Shown one piece after another: positions 7,488 through 16,466 of a stretch of 64,000 nucleotides of DNA (positions are counted from its first letter, which is position 1; each line of letters starts with the position of its first letter). This DNA comes from an uncultured Bacilli bacterium (GTDB lineage: Bacteria; Bacillota_I; Bacilli_A; RF39; UBA660): positions 27,983 through 91,982 of the forward strand of contig CAKOSA010000002.1 of the NCBI GenBank assembly GCA_934101865.1. Direction: 5' to 3'. The position numbers and the translations under genes were made by a program. The notes beneath the pieces are model-generated. The model did not search any database and was not told where the DNA came from. It worked only from the letters and a program-made list of their open reading frames with translations.

Positions 7488-8756
7488 CTAATATTCCTTT
7501 TTCTTCTTATTATTAATCATCACAGATGTAATAATACCAAACACTGATATAATAGATAACACTATATACATTCCAATATTATCACCCGTTTGTGGATTAG
7601 TAATACTTTCATTATTTACTACTTTTTCTTTAACAACAAATTTAGTAGTAGCCTCACCACCATCACTAAACACAACTTTAATTGTGTGTTCGCTAAGCGA
7701 TAATGTATCAATATATTCCTTGTTTAAAATAATAATCGTACTACCAACTTCCGCTTTATAATTTTTTGCGTCAACCAGTAAACCATCAATATACACTTTG
7801 TCAGTAAATAAACTAAAATCAGCATCTATTCTAAATGTAGCATTTATTGATTCACCAATAGTATATATCTGACTGGCTCCTTCAAGAAATGTATATTCCT
7901 TAGAATTAACATCCTTTACGTATTGAAACGTAAACTCATAAGTACATTTAGTATAATAATCGAACCTTGTTTCATTTATAATACCATTATCAGTGCCATC
8001 ATAATTTAGTGCCGAACCAGTATACTTAGTATGAAGTCCTTTAAAAGATTCACTTGTTTTTGTCCCAACATTTACTGCCGTTAATATTGCTTTATTTTCT
8101 GACCTATTTCCAACTATCTTTATAACCGCAACACTCTCATTATCTGTTACTAATAAGCTGTCATTAAATACTTGATAATATAACGTTTTATCTAAATCAG
8201 AAAATGACTTTAAACCATTTGTTACCTCATCATTTTTAGAAAAATCAATTACATATTCTTTTCCATCAGTTAAATCAATAACACCCTTTGATGTTATATT
8301 TTCGTAAACATTTTCGACTTTTGTATTAATAGCAGTTATTGTTCTTACAAATTTAATATCCAGTGTACCATTAAACTTACTGGATTCCAATTTGAATGTA
8401 GATTTACTTTCACCTACTATTGTTGTCATCGGATAATACCAATTATTAATGTTTAATTTTATTGGTGCCGGTTTTGTAACACCACCTGTATCCGTAGGGG
8501 TAATTTCTTCAATTACAAACTTGTAATTTGCATCATTTAAATCAACTACCATATTATTTGTAATATCAGAAACTAAATTATCATCCTTAAATAATTGCAA
8601 TTTTGCCATACCACTATACTCAACATAACCATCGTGAACAGTTCCACCTTCAAAATTTAATTTAACTTCATTTTTAGATTCGGCAAACACATTTGTAGTT
8701 AAAGCACACAGTCCAATCATCACTACCAACAATATTTTTTTTACTTGTCTTAACAT
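7488..8756 (-). CDS. NPQTG-anchored surface protein
   Basis: A 422-residue exported protein with a signal peptide (about 1-25, ending NVFAES), a long beta-rich extracellular region without cysteine clusters, and the C-terminal sorting signal 'NPQTGDN' followed by a membrane helix and 'NNKKKKEY'. GGAGGAATAGGT lies before the ATG. It precedes the InlB-repeat protein in the same operon. Binding function unknown. No sortase gene lies in this window. Confidence 0.82.
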   Translation of the reverse strand: MLRQVKKILLVVMIGLCALTTNVFAESKNEVKLNFEGGTVHDGYVEYSGMAKLQLFKDDNLVSDITNNMVVDLNDANYKFVIEEITPTDTGGVTKPAPIKLNINNWYYPMTTIVGESKSTFKLESSKFNGTLDIKFVRTITAINTKVENVYENITSKGVIDLTDGKEYVIDFSKNDEVTNGLKSFSDLDKTLYYQVFNDSLLVTDNESVAVIKIVGNRSENKAILTAVNVGTKTSESFKGLHTKYTGSALNYDGTDNGIINETRFDYYTKCTYEFTFQYVKDVNSKEYTFLEGASQIYTIGESINATFRIDADFSLFTDKVYIDGLLVDAKNYKAEVGSTIIILNKEYIDTLSLSEHTIKVVFSDGGEATTKFVVKEKVVNNESITNPQTGDNIGMYIVLSIISVFGIITSVMINNKKKKEY

Positions 8757-8811
8757 ACCTATTCCTCCTTCTACATTAAATTGTAATCTAAAACAAGCAT
8801 TGTTGCAAGCA

Positions 8812-8846
8812 ACTTACCACCAGAAACATTGTTTTTGCTGGTAAGT
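8812..8846 (-). terminator. Hairpin after the GT4 gene, possible terminator
   Basis: ACTTACCA and TGGTAAGT form an 8-bp stem with an imperfect inner extension. No strong T tract follows on the minus strand. Confidence 0.4.
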
Positions 8847-8873
8847 ACATTTTATTAATATTAAAAATTTCTA

Positions 8874-10016
8874 CTACTTCACTATCTCCTCATAATACCC
8901 CTCTAAAATTTCCACAGCATCATCCCAAGTCTTATACAAATCCCTATAAGCATTCTCACTCACCCTCTTATAAAGCTCCTCATCATTAAGCACTTCTACA
9001 ATCCTCTTACCATATTCCTTGGGACTCGCCTTCGTAATAAACCCATTAACCCCATCAGTAACCGCACTTGCCGTCGGCGACCCCTCTATAAACATCGTCG
9101 GTGTCCTCTGACTTGCCGCCTCAACCTGAACTAAACTAGACGTATCAAACGTCGACGGAAACAAAAACAGATCCGCCCTAACATAGAAGTAACTAAGAAT
9201 ATCCCTGTCCGTAATCTTCCCAATAATCTGCACATAATCATCTAGCTCACACTCCCTAATCTTACTCCTAAGCTTTCCAATATCATCAGGCGTCCCAACA
9301 AATAACATCACAAATTTAATCCCGCTTTTCCGTACCTCTTTAAGACTTTCCACTAGAAACAAAATATTCTTAACAATATTAATCCTTCCCACAAAAAGAA
9401 GCACCCGTGCGTCCTCATCAATCTTGTACGTTTCATTAATATAATTCCTTGCCTTCACTTTCGCTCTAACCGGTACCATTTCCGTAGCATTAGGCACAAT
9501 CCTAATCCGTCTCTTTATCCCCTCGTCAATATAAAGCCTCTTAATCGCCTCATTAACAGTAAAAAGCTCATCACATCTATTATAAGTATTAATAACAAAA
9601 TTCATCAAAAACCTATTAATAGCCTTCCCCTTAAAAAGCCTCTTAAACTCATAACTAAACCTTGTATGAATAGTCCCAACAACAGGCACATTAGCCTTCT
9701 CACCTACCCATAAACCAAGCCGCCCCATAATGAAAGGACTATGAATATGGATAATATCAAACTTCTCATCCAAAAGCCTTTGACACATCCCCTTATCACT
9801 CCAAGGCGTGGAAAAAGAATAACCAACCTTACCCATCCTCTTACTCTTTACCCTTATAACCCTATATGGAAAATCATCCTTATACTCCTTATCCACATAA
9901 GGAACTACCACTACAACCTCAGCCTTTTTACCCAGTCTCTTGGCATAATTATCCATAACATAAATGACCCCATTCATACTAGGAAAATAATCATCCATAA
10001 ACAAACCAATCTTCAT
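8874..10016 (-). CDS. GT4-family glycosyltransferase, probably glycolipid-forming
   Basis: A 380-residue GT-B enzyme. The N-terminal domain has 'MDDYFPSMNGVIYV' and 'IIHIHSPFIMGRLG'. The C-terminal domain has 'LLFVGRINIVKNILFLVESL' and the nucleotide-sugar region 'FPSTFDTSSLVQVEAASQRTP', where the E-x7-E motif of the family is reduced to a D/E form. Close relatives by pattern are the 1,2-diacylglycerol 3-glucosyltransferases that build glycolipid anchors for lipoteichoic acid, which fits the LtaS operon in the window, but alpha-mannosyltransferases look similar. The start is 2 bp after folD ends, with AAGGAGG upstream, so it is translated from the folD message. Confidence 0.85.
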   Translation of the reverse strand: MKIGLFMDDYFPSMNGVIYVMDNYAKRLGKKAEVVVVVPYVDKEYKDDFPYRVIRVKSKRMGKVGYSFSTPWSDKGMCQRLLDEKFDIIHIHSPFIMGRLGLWVGEKANVPVVGTIHTRFSYEFKRLFKGKAINRFLMNFVINTYNRCDELFTVNEAIKRLYIDEGIKRRIRIVPNATEMVPVRAKVKARNYINETYKIDEDARVLLFVGRINIVKNILFLVESLKEVRKSGIKFVMLFVGTPDDIGKLRSKIRECELDDYVQIIGKITDRDILSYFYVRADLFLFPSTFDTSSLVQVEAASQRTPTMFIEGSPTASAVTDGVNGFITKASPKEYGKRIVEVLNDEELYKRVSENAYRDLYKTWDDAVEILEGYYEEIVK

Positions 10017-10018
10017 AA

Positions 10019-10855
10019 CTACAAATCCTCCTTAATCCTATCAGCCTTATAAATATTCATACACAAACTAGCAATCGTCATTGCTCCAACCCCCTTAGGA
10101 ACAGGCGTAATGTAACTAGCCTTATCCTTGCACTCAGCAAAATTCACATCGCCATAAAGCTTACCCTCATACCTATTAATACCAACATCAATAACCACAG
10201 CCCCCTCTTTAATCATATCGCCCGTGATAAATTCCCTATGACCAATCGCTACCACCAAAATATCGGCCCTTCTCGTATAATCGGCCAAATTCGCCGTCCA
10301 CGAATGACAAACCGTAACCGTCGCATTCCTATTAAGCATCATATTAAAAAGAGGCTTCCCAACCAAATCACTTCGGCCGACAATAACTACATTTTTACCC
10401 TGCACCTCAATCCCGTACTCATCCAGCATCCTCATAATCCCCGTCGGCGTACACGGAGCAAGACTATCTTTCCGATGCACGAGCCGCCCCATATTCCTGT
10501 CCGTAAGCCCGTCCACATCCTTGCGATAATCGATGTGCCCCAAAATCCTGCCAGCATCCATCCCATTAGGTAAAGGCAGTTGGAGCAATATTCCCGTCAC
10601 CTTCTCGTCCCCATTTAGTTCCTCAATTTTTTCGATAATTTCCCTATCGGGGGTATCATCAGCATATTTAATGTGAACAAAATCATAACCAACCCTTTCA
10701 CACATCTTTTCCTTTTGCCCAATATAAACATTGCTAGCACTATCATCACCAACCTGAATAACAACCAGCCTAAGCCTCTTTCCAAGCCCCTTTACCTTCT
10801 CCTCATATTCCGTAAGAACTCTCTCTTTAATATCCTTACCGTCCATAACCATAAC
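10019..10855 (-). CDS. folD: Methylenetetrahydrofolate dehydrogenase / methenyltetrahydrofolate cyclohydrolase
   Basis: A bifunctional one-carbon enzyme interconverting 5,10-methylene-THF, methenyl-THF and 10-formyl-THF with NADP. Signatures seen: 'VGDDSASNVYIGQKEKMCERVGYD' with the catalytic Lys in 'YIGQK', 'GILLQLPLP', 'DVDGLTDRNMG', and 'VVIVGRSDLVGKP' for cofactor binding; the end has 'ITPVPKGVGAMT' (usually PVPGGVGPMT). Length (about 278) is typical. AAAGGAG, overlapping the stop of the preceding gene, sits 8 nt before the chosen ATG. Confidence 0.97.
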   Translation of the reverse strand, partial: VMVMDGKDIKERVLTEYEEKVKGLGKRLRLVVIQVGDDSASNVYIGQKEKMCERVGYDFVHIKYADDTPDREIIEKIEELNGDEKVTGILLQLPLPNGMDAGRILGHIDYRKDVDGLTDRNMGRLVHRKDSLAPCTPTGIMRMLDEYGIEVQGKNVVIVGRSDLVGKPLFNMMLNRNATVTVCHSWTANLADYTRRADILVVAIGHREFITGDMIKEGAVVIDVGINRYEGKLYGDVNFAECKDKASYITPVPKGVGAMTIASLCMNIYKADRIKEDL

Positions 10856-10857
10856 AA

Positions 10858-12612
10858 TCACTCCTTTAACTTAGCATCCACATTTTCCCTTTCAAGCTCC
10901 CTATAATTAACCTTTCCTACAAGTGTCTTCGGTATAACTTCCCTAAACTCATATTCATAAGGAAGTGAAAACTTAGCAAGACACTTCTCACAATGCTCCC
11001 TAATACTCCTTTTAACACTATTACTTGCACTATATCCCTCTTTCAAAACAATATAAGCCTTTGCAACCTGCGTCTTATAAGGATGAGGAATACCAATAAC
11101 GACCGATGTAGCAACTAACGGATGCTCATTCAAAACCGCCTCAATATTACTCGGATACACATTGTACCCCGAAGAAATAATCATCCGTTTAAGCCTCTGC
11201 TTAAAATACACAAACCCCTGCTCATCCATCGAGCCAATGTCACCCGTATGAAGATAAATCCGCCCATCCTTGTGTTTCCGAAGCGTACTCCTCGTTTCCT
11301 CTTCATTATCAAGATAACCCATCATCACCGTCGGTCCACTAATACAAATTTCACCGTCTACATTGCTTGGAACTTCCTGCATCGTGCCCACTTTAACAAT
11401 CTTAAAAATCATATCCGGAAACGGAATACCAATCGAGTTTTCCCTATAAAACCTTCTCGGTGTAAGGCACGCTGCTCCTGTGCACTCCGTGAGCCCATAC
11501 CCTTCTCTCACCCTAGTTTTAGATCCCCTACTCTCTAAAAAAGCATCAACCTCTTTTTTAAGCTTAAGAGAAAGATTATCACCTCCCGATACACAACACG
11601 TAACCGAAGACAAATCCCTAATATTACTCTTAATTAAACTCTCAAACAAAGTCGGCACTCCCACAATAAAGTTAGGCCTGTACTTCTTAATAAGCTTACC
11701 AAACTTCCTATAACTAAAATTAGGAATAAGCACACACTTCATACCAATATATAAAGGCGTGTGAATACATACCCCCAAACCAAAACCGTGGAATATAGGC
11801 ATAATCGATAAAACAGAATCACCCACTTTAGCAGGATCACACATAAGATGACCTTGCATAGCTAGAGCATTAAAATTCATATCAGTTAAAACAATACCCT
11901 TCGGACTGCCCGTCGTGCCTCCACTATAAAGAATTACCGCCTCCTCATTAAGATTTCTCTGATAAGGCTTCATATCCCTATCCAAAATACCACTCTTAAT
12001 AAAGTCTCGCCAAAAAATAGCCTTATCATCCTTCTCAATCTTACTCTTACGACCCGTAAAAAACCAATAAAGAAGATGATTAGTGTTACTCATATCCACA
12101 CTAACAGCACTAACAATAACCCTCTCTAAAGAAGTATTCTTCTCAATTCTCTTAACCTTATCATAAACAAAATCAATAACAAGCATATACTTACTACCCG
12201 TCTTACGAAGATAAAACAGAAGTTCCTTCTCACTAGACAAAGGATGCACCATATTAGCACTAGCACCAATAAAATTAATAGCATAAAACATAATCACACT
12301 ACTAGGAGTATTAGGCATACAAATCGTAACCCTGTCCCGAGGCTTAACTCCCATTTCAATTAAAGCACTAGCACACTTCTTAATCTTCAAAATAAACTCC
12401 CTGTACGTAATCCTTTTACCAAAATACTCAAGAGCATAATAATAAGGATAATTCTCGGCTGTTCTTTCAATAAGTTCATAAATAGAAACATCAGGATAAT
12501 CCAAATGCTCAGGAACATCACCATAAAAACTATACCAAGGCCTCTTCGGGAAAAAGAACCTGTAAGCCCTGCTAATCTTTTTATTTACTTTGTTTAAAAT
12601 CCACTCTATCAT
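10858..12612 (-). CDS. AMP-binding acyl-CoA synthetase
   Basis: A 584-residue ANL-superfamily enzyme, likely long-chain fatty acid:CoA ligase. The P-loop-like motif 'VILYSGGTTGSPKGIVLTD' and the A5 motif 'REGYGLTECTGAACLT' are present. 'YLHTGDIGSMDEQGFVYFKQRLKRMIISSGYNVYPSNIE' marks the hinge and C-terminal domain, and the adenylation Lys is in 'KTLVGKVNYREL'. The start overlaps the end of the upstream acyltransferase-like gene by 32 bp, which indicates translational coupling and a shared acyl substrate. The ATG is preferred over a TTG one codon earlier. Substrate chain length cannot be read from the sequence. Confidence 0.92.
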   Translation of the reverse strand: MIEWILNKVNKKISRAYRFFFPKRPWYSFYGDVPEHLDYPDVSIYELIERTAENYPYYYALEYFGKRITYREFILKIKKCASALIEMGVKPRDRVTICMPNTPSSVIMFYAINFIGASANMVHPLSSEKELLFYLRKTGSKYMLVIDFVYDKVKRIEKNTSLERVIVSAVSVDMSNTNHLLYWFFTGRKSKIEKDDKAIFWRDFIKSGILDRDMKPYQRNLNEEAVILYSGGTTGSPKGIVLTDMNFNALAMQGHLMCDPAKVGDSVLSIMPIFHGFGLGVCIHTPLYIGMKCVLIPNFSYRKFGKLIKKYRPNFIVGVPTLFESLIKSNIRDLSSVTCCVSGGDNLSLKLKKEVDAFLESRGSKTRVREGYGLTECTGAACLTPRRFYRENSIGIPFPDMIFKIVKVGTMQEVPSNVDGEICISGPTVMMGYLDNEEETRSTLRKHKDGRIYLHTGDIGSMDEQGFVYFKQRLKRMIISSGYNVYPSNIEAVLNEHPLVATSVVIGIPHPYKTQVAKAYIVLKEGYSASNSVKRSIREHCEKCLAKFSLPYEYEFREVIPKTLVGKVNYRELERENVDAKLKE

Positions 12613-13441
12613 CAATTTTTTCCTCTAACATTTCCGGATGGGTAAGTATATGTTCAAGAAGATTAACCGCTTTTGCAAAATAAAATCCATCCCCAATTCT
12701 TTCATCTAATGTAATACCAAAATCACAAACATCCCTAATAACAACCTCACCATCTATAACAACCGGTTTCTTTGTAATCTTACCAATAGCAATAACCACA
12801 CCATTAGTACCAAATTCCGATAAATGATGATAAACACAATTACAACCAATACTACCAAGATTTGTAACAAGCACGCTTGCGTGATAAATACTATCCCTTG
12901 TTAAATCTTCCGGTATCAAATCGTGCCTATCCATAAATTTAAAGCACCCAATGACAAAGGCCCTAAGAGGACGGGGAAGTTTACCAATAATATCAATCGC
13001 CCCATCCGTGCTACTATCCGTATTCGTTCTAATTCTCTTAACATCCCTCTTAATCTTTTTACTAATCGTGTCAATCGTATCACTATTATCTACCTTAAAT
13101 ACATTGAGGCACTCCTTAGCATCATCCGTAAAACTCGTCTTAGCCACAAATCCCAAACTAATAAATTTCCTCTTATAATAGTTACCATTCATAACAAATT
13201 TATTCATTGACGGATAATTATAAAGAACTCTTCCAATCGCATAAGAAAAAGCGTGAAAATAAGTAATATCCTCATTCTCCTCCTTCTTCTTCTCAATATA
13301 CTTAACCAATTCCGTAACATCCACGTCCCTCTCAACATAAACCTCGTTGTCACACCTTTTCGGGAGCAAATGATACATAAACTTATGTACCCCCTCAACT
13401 TTGAGCCGCTCACCATCGCGTCTATCGCCAAATTTCTTCAC
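12581..13441 (-). CDS. E2/CAT-like acyltransferase lacking the usual active-site His
   Basis: A 286-residue protein with the fold signature of the 2-oxoacid dehydrogenase E2 catalytic domain and chloramphenicol acetyltransferase: 'YFHAFSYAIGRVLYNYPSMNKF', 'LVTNLGSIG', 'GVVIAIGKITKKPVV' and 'CDFGITLDERIGDGFYFAKAVNLL'. In canonical members the last motif is DHRxxDG or HHxxxDG with His as the general base. Here it reads D-E-R-I-G-D-G, so the His is Glu. No lipoyl or subunit-binding domain is present. GTG start with AGAGGTGG upstream. Coupled to the acyl-CoA synthetase, so it may accept or sense acyl-CoA, or it may use a different base (there is a 'YHHLSEFG' upstream). Confidence 0.75.
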   Translation of the reverse strand: MKKFGDRRDGERLKVEGVHKFMYHLLPKRCDNEVYVERDVDVTELVKYIEKKKEENEDITYFHAFSYAIGRVLYNYPSMNKFVMNGNYYKRKFISLGFVAKTSFTDDAKECLNVFKVDNSDTIDTISKKIKRDVKRIRTNTDSSTDGAIDIIGKLPRPLRAFVIGCFKFMDRHDLIPEDLTRDSIYHASVLVTNLGSIGCNCVYHHLSEFGTNGVVIAIGKITKKPVVIDGEVVIRDVCDFGITLDERIGDGFYFAKAVNLLEHILTHPEMLEEKIDDRVDFKQSK

Positions 13442-13546
13442 GAAACCACCTCTTTACTAGAATAATTTTACTTTATTTTTAAAAAGATGTCAATTATCTA
13501 TACAATTTTATTTAAAGTTACCCTATCGGGAGCCAAAAATGTAAAC

Positions 13547-14170
13547 CTATTCACTATTAGTATACTTACCCATAACCTTAATAAACACAGTAAGATAACA
13601 AATCGATAACAAAAATCCACCTAAGACATCACTAGTATAATGAACCCCTAAATATATCCTACTAATACCAATAAATAAAATAAGCATAAACAAAATAACC
13701 ATAAGACCATATTTAAGATAAACATTCTTAACATACCTATAAACAATATAAATAAGAAGACCATAAAAAGCCATACTAACCATTGCGTGTCCCGAGGGGA
13801 AACTATAACCACTTTCCGAAATAAGTCGGTACTCTTCCGGTCTCGGTCTTTGAAAGAAAAATTTCAAAAATTGATTAAGAAAAGTTACTAAAATCAAATT
13901 ACTGACAATCAAAATGTGCAGTTTTTTATTTTTCGTAAGTATAAAAAGCAAGGCCGTAAATGGAATTAACACATAAGCACTACCAAAATAAGTAATAAAT
14001 TTCATAAACGAAGTAACATTATCACTAATAAATGACGATATCACTTCATATCCTAAAGTGTCCATACTCAAAATTTCTTTGGTAAAAATATTCTCAGCAA
14101 TAAATAGAAACAATACCAAAGAAACAAAAAATACAATCCACTTAACATTTTTCCCTATAAAGTTCATCAT
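13547..14170 (-). CDS. PAP2-family membrane phosphatase
   Basis: About 207 residues with five to six membrane helices. All three phosphatidic acid phosphatase 2 motifs are visible: 'KFFFQRPRP', 'SFPSGHA' and 'SRIYLGVHYTSDVLGG'. Members dephosphorylate lipid phosphates such as undecaprenyl pyrophosphate, phosphatidylglycerophosphate or phosphatidate on the outer face. The start lies inside the end of the upstream pyrophosphatase gene; several in-frame starts (GTG 14179, ATG 14170, ATG 14167) are possible. Confidence 0.93.
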   Translation of the reverse strand: MMNFIGKNVKWIVFFVSLVLFLFIAENIFTKEILSMDTLGYEVISSFISDNVTSFMKFITYFGSAYVLIPFTALLFILTKNKKLHILIVSNLILVTFLNQFLKFFFQRPRPEEYRLISESGYSFPSGHAMVSMAFYGLLIYIVYRYVKNVYLKYGLMVILFMLILFIGISRIYLGVHYTSDVLGGFLLSICYLTVFIKVMGKYTNSE

Positions 14171-14732
14171 AAAAATCACTAACTTCCCTTAAAGCATCAA
14201 TAGAATAACCAAGAGCATAATCAAAGCCCTCCTTTTCATCCATTAAATATAAAGGAATTTCACCATTGATAGGCTTAAAAACCTGACTAAGTGGAAACGA
14301 AAACTCCTCCAAAGAATACTCACTACATACCGTATAAATATAAGGAATATCCGTAACAACCGTCTTCGTATTACCAGCCTTATCCATAAAAGTATAGGCC
14401 CTCACAAGTTCTATCTTCTGACCCTCCTTCAAAAAATGGTCATCCAAAATATCCTTCGTGTACTCCTTAACAGCCGTAATAACCTTACCAATTATCCTAA
14501 GACCATCATCCACTCCAATAATATAATCAAAAATATTATTACTAATATTATCAAAAATATTCTGAGCCTTAACCAAGCTCCTCTTCTTAACATTGCCACT
14601 CTCCCTTTTCGGAGGAATGCCCTCAATATCATACAAAGAATAAAACTCGGCCTCCTTAAATATACTATTAGATAATAAATAAGAAACTAACTTAAACTTA
14701 TCCCTATTCGTTGTTGCAATCAAAATTTTCAT
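14142..14732 (-). CDS. HAM1/RdgB-like NTP pyrophosphatase, divergent
   Basis: A 196-residue protein resembling the ITPase family that removes non-canonical purine NTPs. The opening 'MKILIATTNRDKFKLVSYLL' matches the family start (usually ATxNxxKxxE), 'ESGNVKKRSLVKAQNIFDNI' matches TFEENAxxKA, and 'IIGVDDGLRI' matches ADDSGLxVDAL. The rest is divergent, and the classical SHR C-terminal motif is absent. Overlaps the PAP2 gene, so the two are coupled. It may hydrolyse a different nucleotide. Confidence 0.7.
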   Translation of the reverse strand: MKILIATTNRDKFKLVSYLLSNSIFKEAEFYSLYDIEGIPPKRESGNVKKRSLVKAQNIFDNISNNIFDYIIGVDDGLRIIGKVITAVKEYTKDILDDHFLKEGQKIELVRAYTFMDKAGNTKTVVTDIPYIYTVCSEYSLEEFSFPLSQVFKPINGEIPLYLMDEKEGFDYALGYSIDALREVSDFYDELYREKC

Positions 14733-14801
14733 ATATCTCTTCCTTTCATACCCATTATACTACAAATTAACGCAAATGGGAATAAATAACAGTCATATTA
14801 T

Positions 14802-14818
14802 GGCCCTATCGGGGGTTA
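14802..14818 (+). repeat. Dispersed motif GGCCCTATCGGGGGTA (representative copy)
   Basis: GGCCCTATCGGGGGTTA here. Close matches occur at 10642-10655 (in folD), 13521-13533, 16435-16449 (reverse), 23601-23616 (in yfhO), 36895-36909 (in the gamma-like gene), 41714-41729, 43512-43522 (reverse, partial), 48443-48458 and 63583-63598. Weaker ones (GGCCCTAT with a changed right half) lie near 1880, 52886, 53979 and 58828. The motif is unusually GC-rich for this DNA. Confidence 0.75.
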
Positions 14819-15109
14819 GAATTCATAGTATATATAATATAAGGATAAGTTTTTACAACTTATATTCTTTTTTTTGCAACTTATGTTCTAATGTAAGAAC
14901 AAATAAATTACTCATATTCACATCAAAATTAAGAAAAAAAATACAATTCTCAACCATTAAATTAAGGACTACCAAGTCCCGCAAGCATATCGCACCCAAA
15001 TAAAAAAAATTTTGTTTTTTTTCGTTATTAATACGTTGATTTCATATCATTAAATACCACAAATTTTAACTAAAAATCAACAATATTTTAAAACCATAAA
15101 ATTTTATTA

Positions 15110-15257
15110 CTTTACACTTTTATGGTGTAAAGTAATACATTTCACTCCATTAAATATATGTTTTAGGTATAAATTTAGCCTCTGAGGGGGGAATTTTCAA
15201 TTTTTTTGGGAATAATAATAATAGAGGAGGTGAAATGATAAAATAACAAAAAGGATA
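15110..15257 (+). repeat. Rpn-type leader repeat, copy 3
   Basis: CTTTACAC/GTGTAAAG hairpin, ATTAAATATATGTTTTAGGT, GAGGGGGGAATTTTCAATTT and AATAATAATAATAGAGGAGG, ending in an SD plus a three-codon ORF (ATG ATA AAA TAA). Matches 4601-4770. The remaining non-coding DNA from 14733 to 15109 holds one dispersed GGCCCTATCGGGGG motif and two CAACTTAT(A/G)TTCT direct repeats (about 14860 and 14877), and nothing else I can identify. Confidence 0.8.
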
Positions 15258-15290
15258 TGAGGAACATACTTACAAGAAAGGAAGTGAAAA

Positions 15291-16382
15291 ATGTTAAAGG
15301 AAGACATCACAATCTTGCCACTCATTTATGACAATTCGTTCAAACATATCTTTCTAGATAAGCCCGAGATGCTAATGACTATTATTTCCAAAATAATAGA
15401 TTACCCATTCGATCCAAATATCGATGTGGTCGAAGTTTGTAACGGAGTTATCATTAAACAAAAGTTAAAGGAAAAAGGATATATTGCTGATATTGTTCTA
15501 ATGGTTAATAAGTTTGATATTATAAGTATTGAGGCAAATAAAGGTGATTTTAGTTGGCTAAAAGCCGAAAGAAATTTTATCTACATTACAGAAATCGGTA
15601 ATAGACATAAAAGACATATCCACAAAGTGTATAATAATAAAAATAACAAGAGTAGCAAGAATAATAGCAAGAGTAATAACAAGAATAAAAATAAGAATAA
15701 TAACAATAGTAACGCAAAATCACCACAAGTTATCCAAGTAAATCTCAACTATAAATCAAGTGTATTTGGTGCTGAGCCAATTATAAAAAATGAAGTTAGA
15801 AATAAGATATACAATAGGGCCTTAATCAAAAACTTCACAATTTGGTTAATAAATGTTGATAAATGCCAAGAAATGATGTATACTAATGATGAAATGAGCA
15901 AAGAACATTTATTAGGTGCAATTTTTGCTACATCTTCGGCTAACGAACTTGAACTATTGCTTATTAAGGGAGGAGTTGATAAAAATATGACAAGAGATTT
16001 TATTGAGTTCATTAAAGAAAAAAATAATGATACCAGTTATTTAAATGATTTAGTTACAGTACATCCGATTGAAGAAAAAATTGATGAAGCTTACTCTGAT
16101 GGACACGCTATGGGAATAGATGAGGGCGAAAGAATTGGCTATGCTCGTGGGGAAGAGATTGGCGTTGCCAAAGGTGTTAAACAAGGAATTGAGCAAGGAA
16201 TTGAAAAAGGTCGAGAACTTGGAATTGAACAAGGAATTGAACAAGGCCGTGAAGAAGGTCGTAATGAAAGCACACAAAACATAATTAATAAACTTATTGA
16301 AAAAGGTTTAAGTGATAATGAAATAAGTAACTTACTTGATATTAATCATAAACAACTTACTAAACTTAAAAGAGTTGCATAA
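15291..16382 (+). CDS. Rpn-family PD-(D/E)xK nuclease / transposase-like protein
   Basis: A 363-residue paralogue of the protein at 4821. It has 'LIYDNSFKHIFLDKPEML', the nuclease core 'YIADIVLMVNKFDIISIEANKGDF', the middle block 'NFTIWLINVDKC', EQGI-type repeats ('KQGIEQGIEKGRELGIEQG'), and an almost identical C-terminal segment 'GLSDNEISNLLDINHKQLTK'. It differs by a low-complexity Asn/Lys/Ser insertion (about residues 119-143, DNA about 15646-15716). GGAAGTG precedes the ATG. Family members are mobile and promote RecA-independent recombination in E. coli; activity here is inferred from family membership. Confidence 0.87.
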   Translation: MLKEDITILPLIYDNSFKHIFLDKPEMLMTIISKIIDYPFDPNIDVVEVCNGVIIKQKLKEKGYIADIVLMVNKFDIISIEANKGDFSWLKAERNFIYITEIGNRHKRHIHKVYNNKNNKSSKNNSKSNNKNKNKNNNNSNAKSPQVIQVNLNYKSSVFGAEPIIKNEVRNKIYNRALIKNFTIWLINVDKCQEMMYTNDEMSKEHLLGAIFATSSANELELLLIKGGVDKNMTRDFIEFIKEKNNDTSYLNDLVTVHPIEEKIDEAYSDGHAMGIDEGERIGYARGEEIGVAKGVKQGIEQGIEKGRELGIEQGIEQGREEGRNESTQNIINKLIEKGLSDNEISNLLDINHKQLTKLKRVA

Positions 16383-16389
16383 AGGTTGG

Positions 16390-16416
16390 ACAGGCTACAA
16401 ATCATAGCCTGTTTTT
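16390..16416 (+). terminator. Terminator of Rpn gene 2
   Basis: ACAGGCTA / TAGCCTGT stem followed by TTTT; same element as at 5824 and 20719. Confidence 0.85.
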
Positions 16417-16466
16417 CTACACCATTATATTACCTACCCCCGATAGGGCAAAATTATTAAAATAAA

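Noticed and set aside
14776..15003. 75-codon + strand ORF in the gap before the second Rpn gene
   Set aside because: No ribosome binding site, no recognisable pattern, and it spans a dispersed motif copy and short repeats.
15646..15716. AAT/AAG/AGT-rich stretch considered as a separate repeat element or CRISPR-like array
   Set aside because: Irregular trinucleotide repeats in frame within the Rpn gene, coding an Asn/Lys/Ser linker. No fixed repeat-spacer structure.
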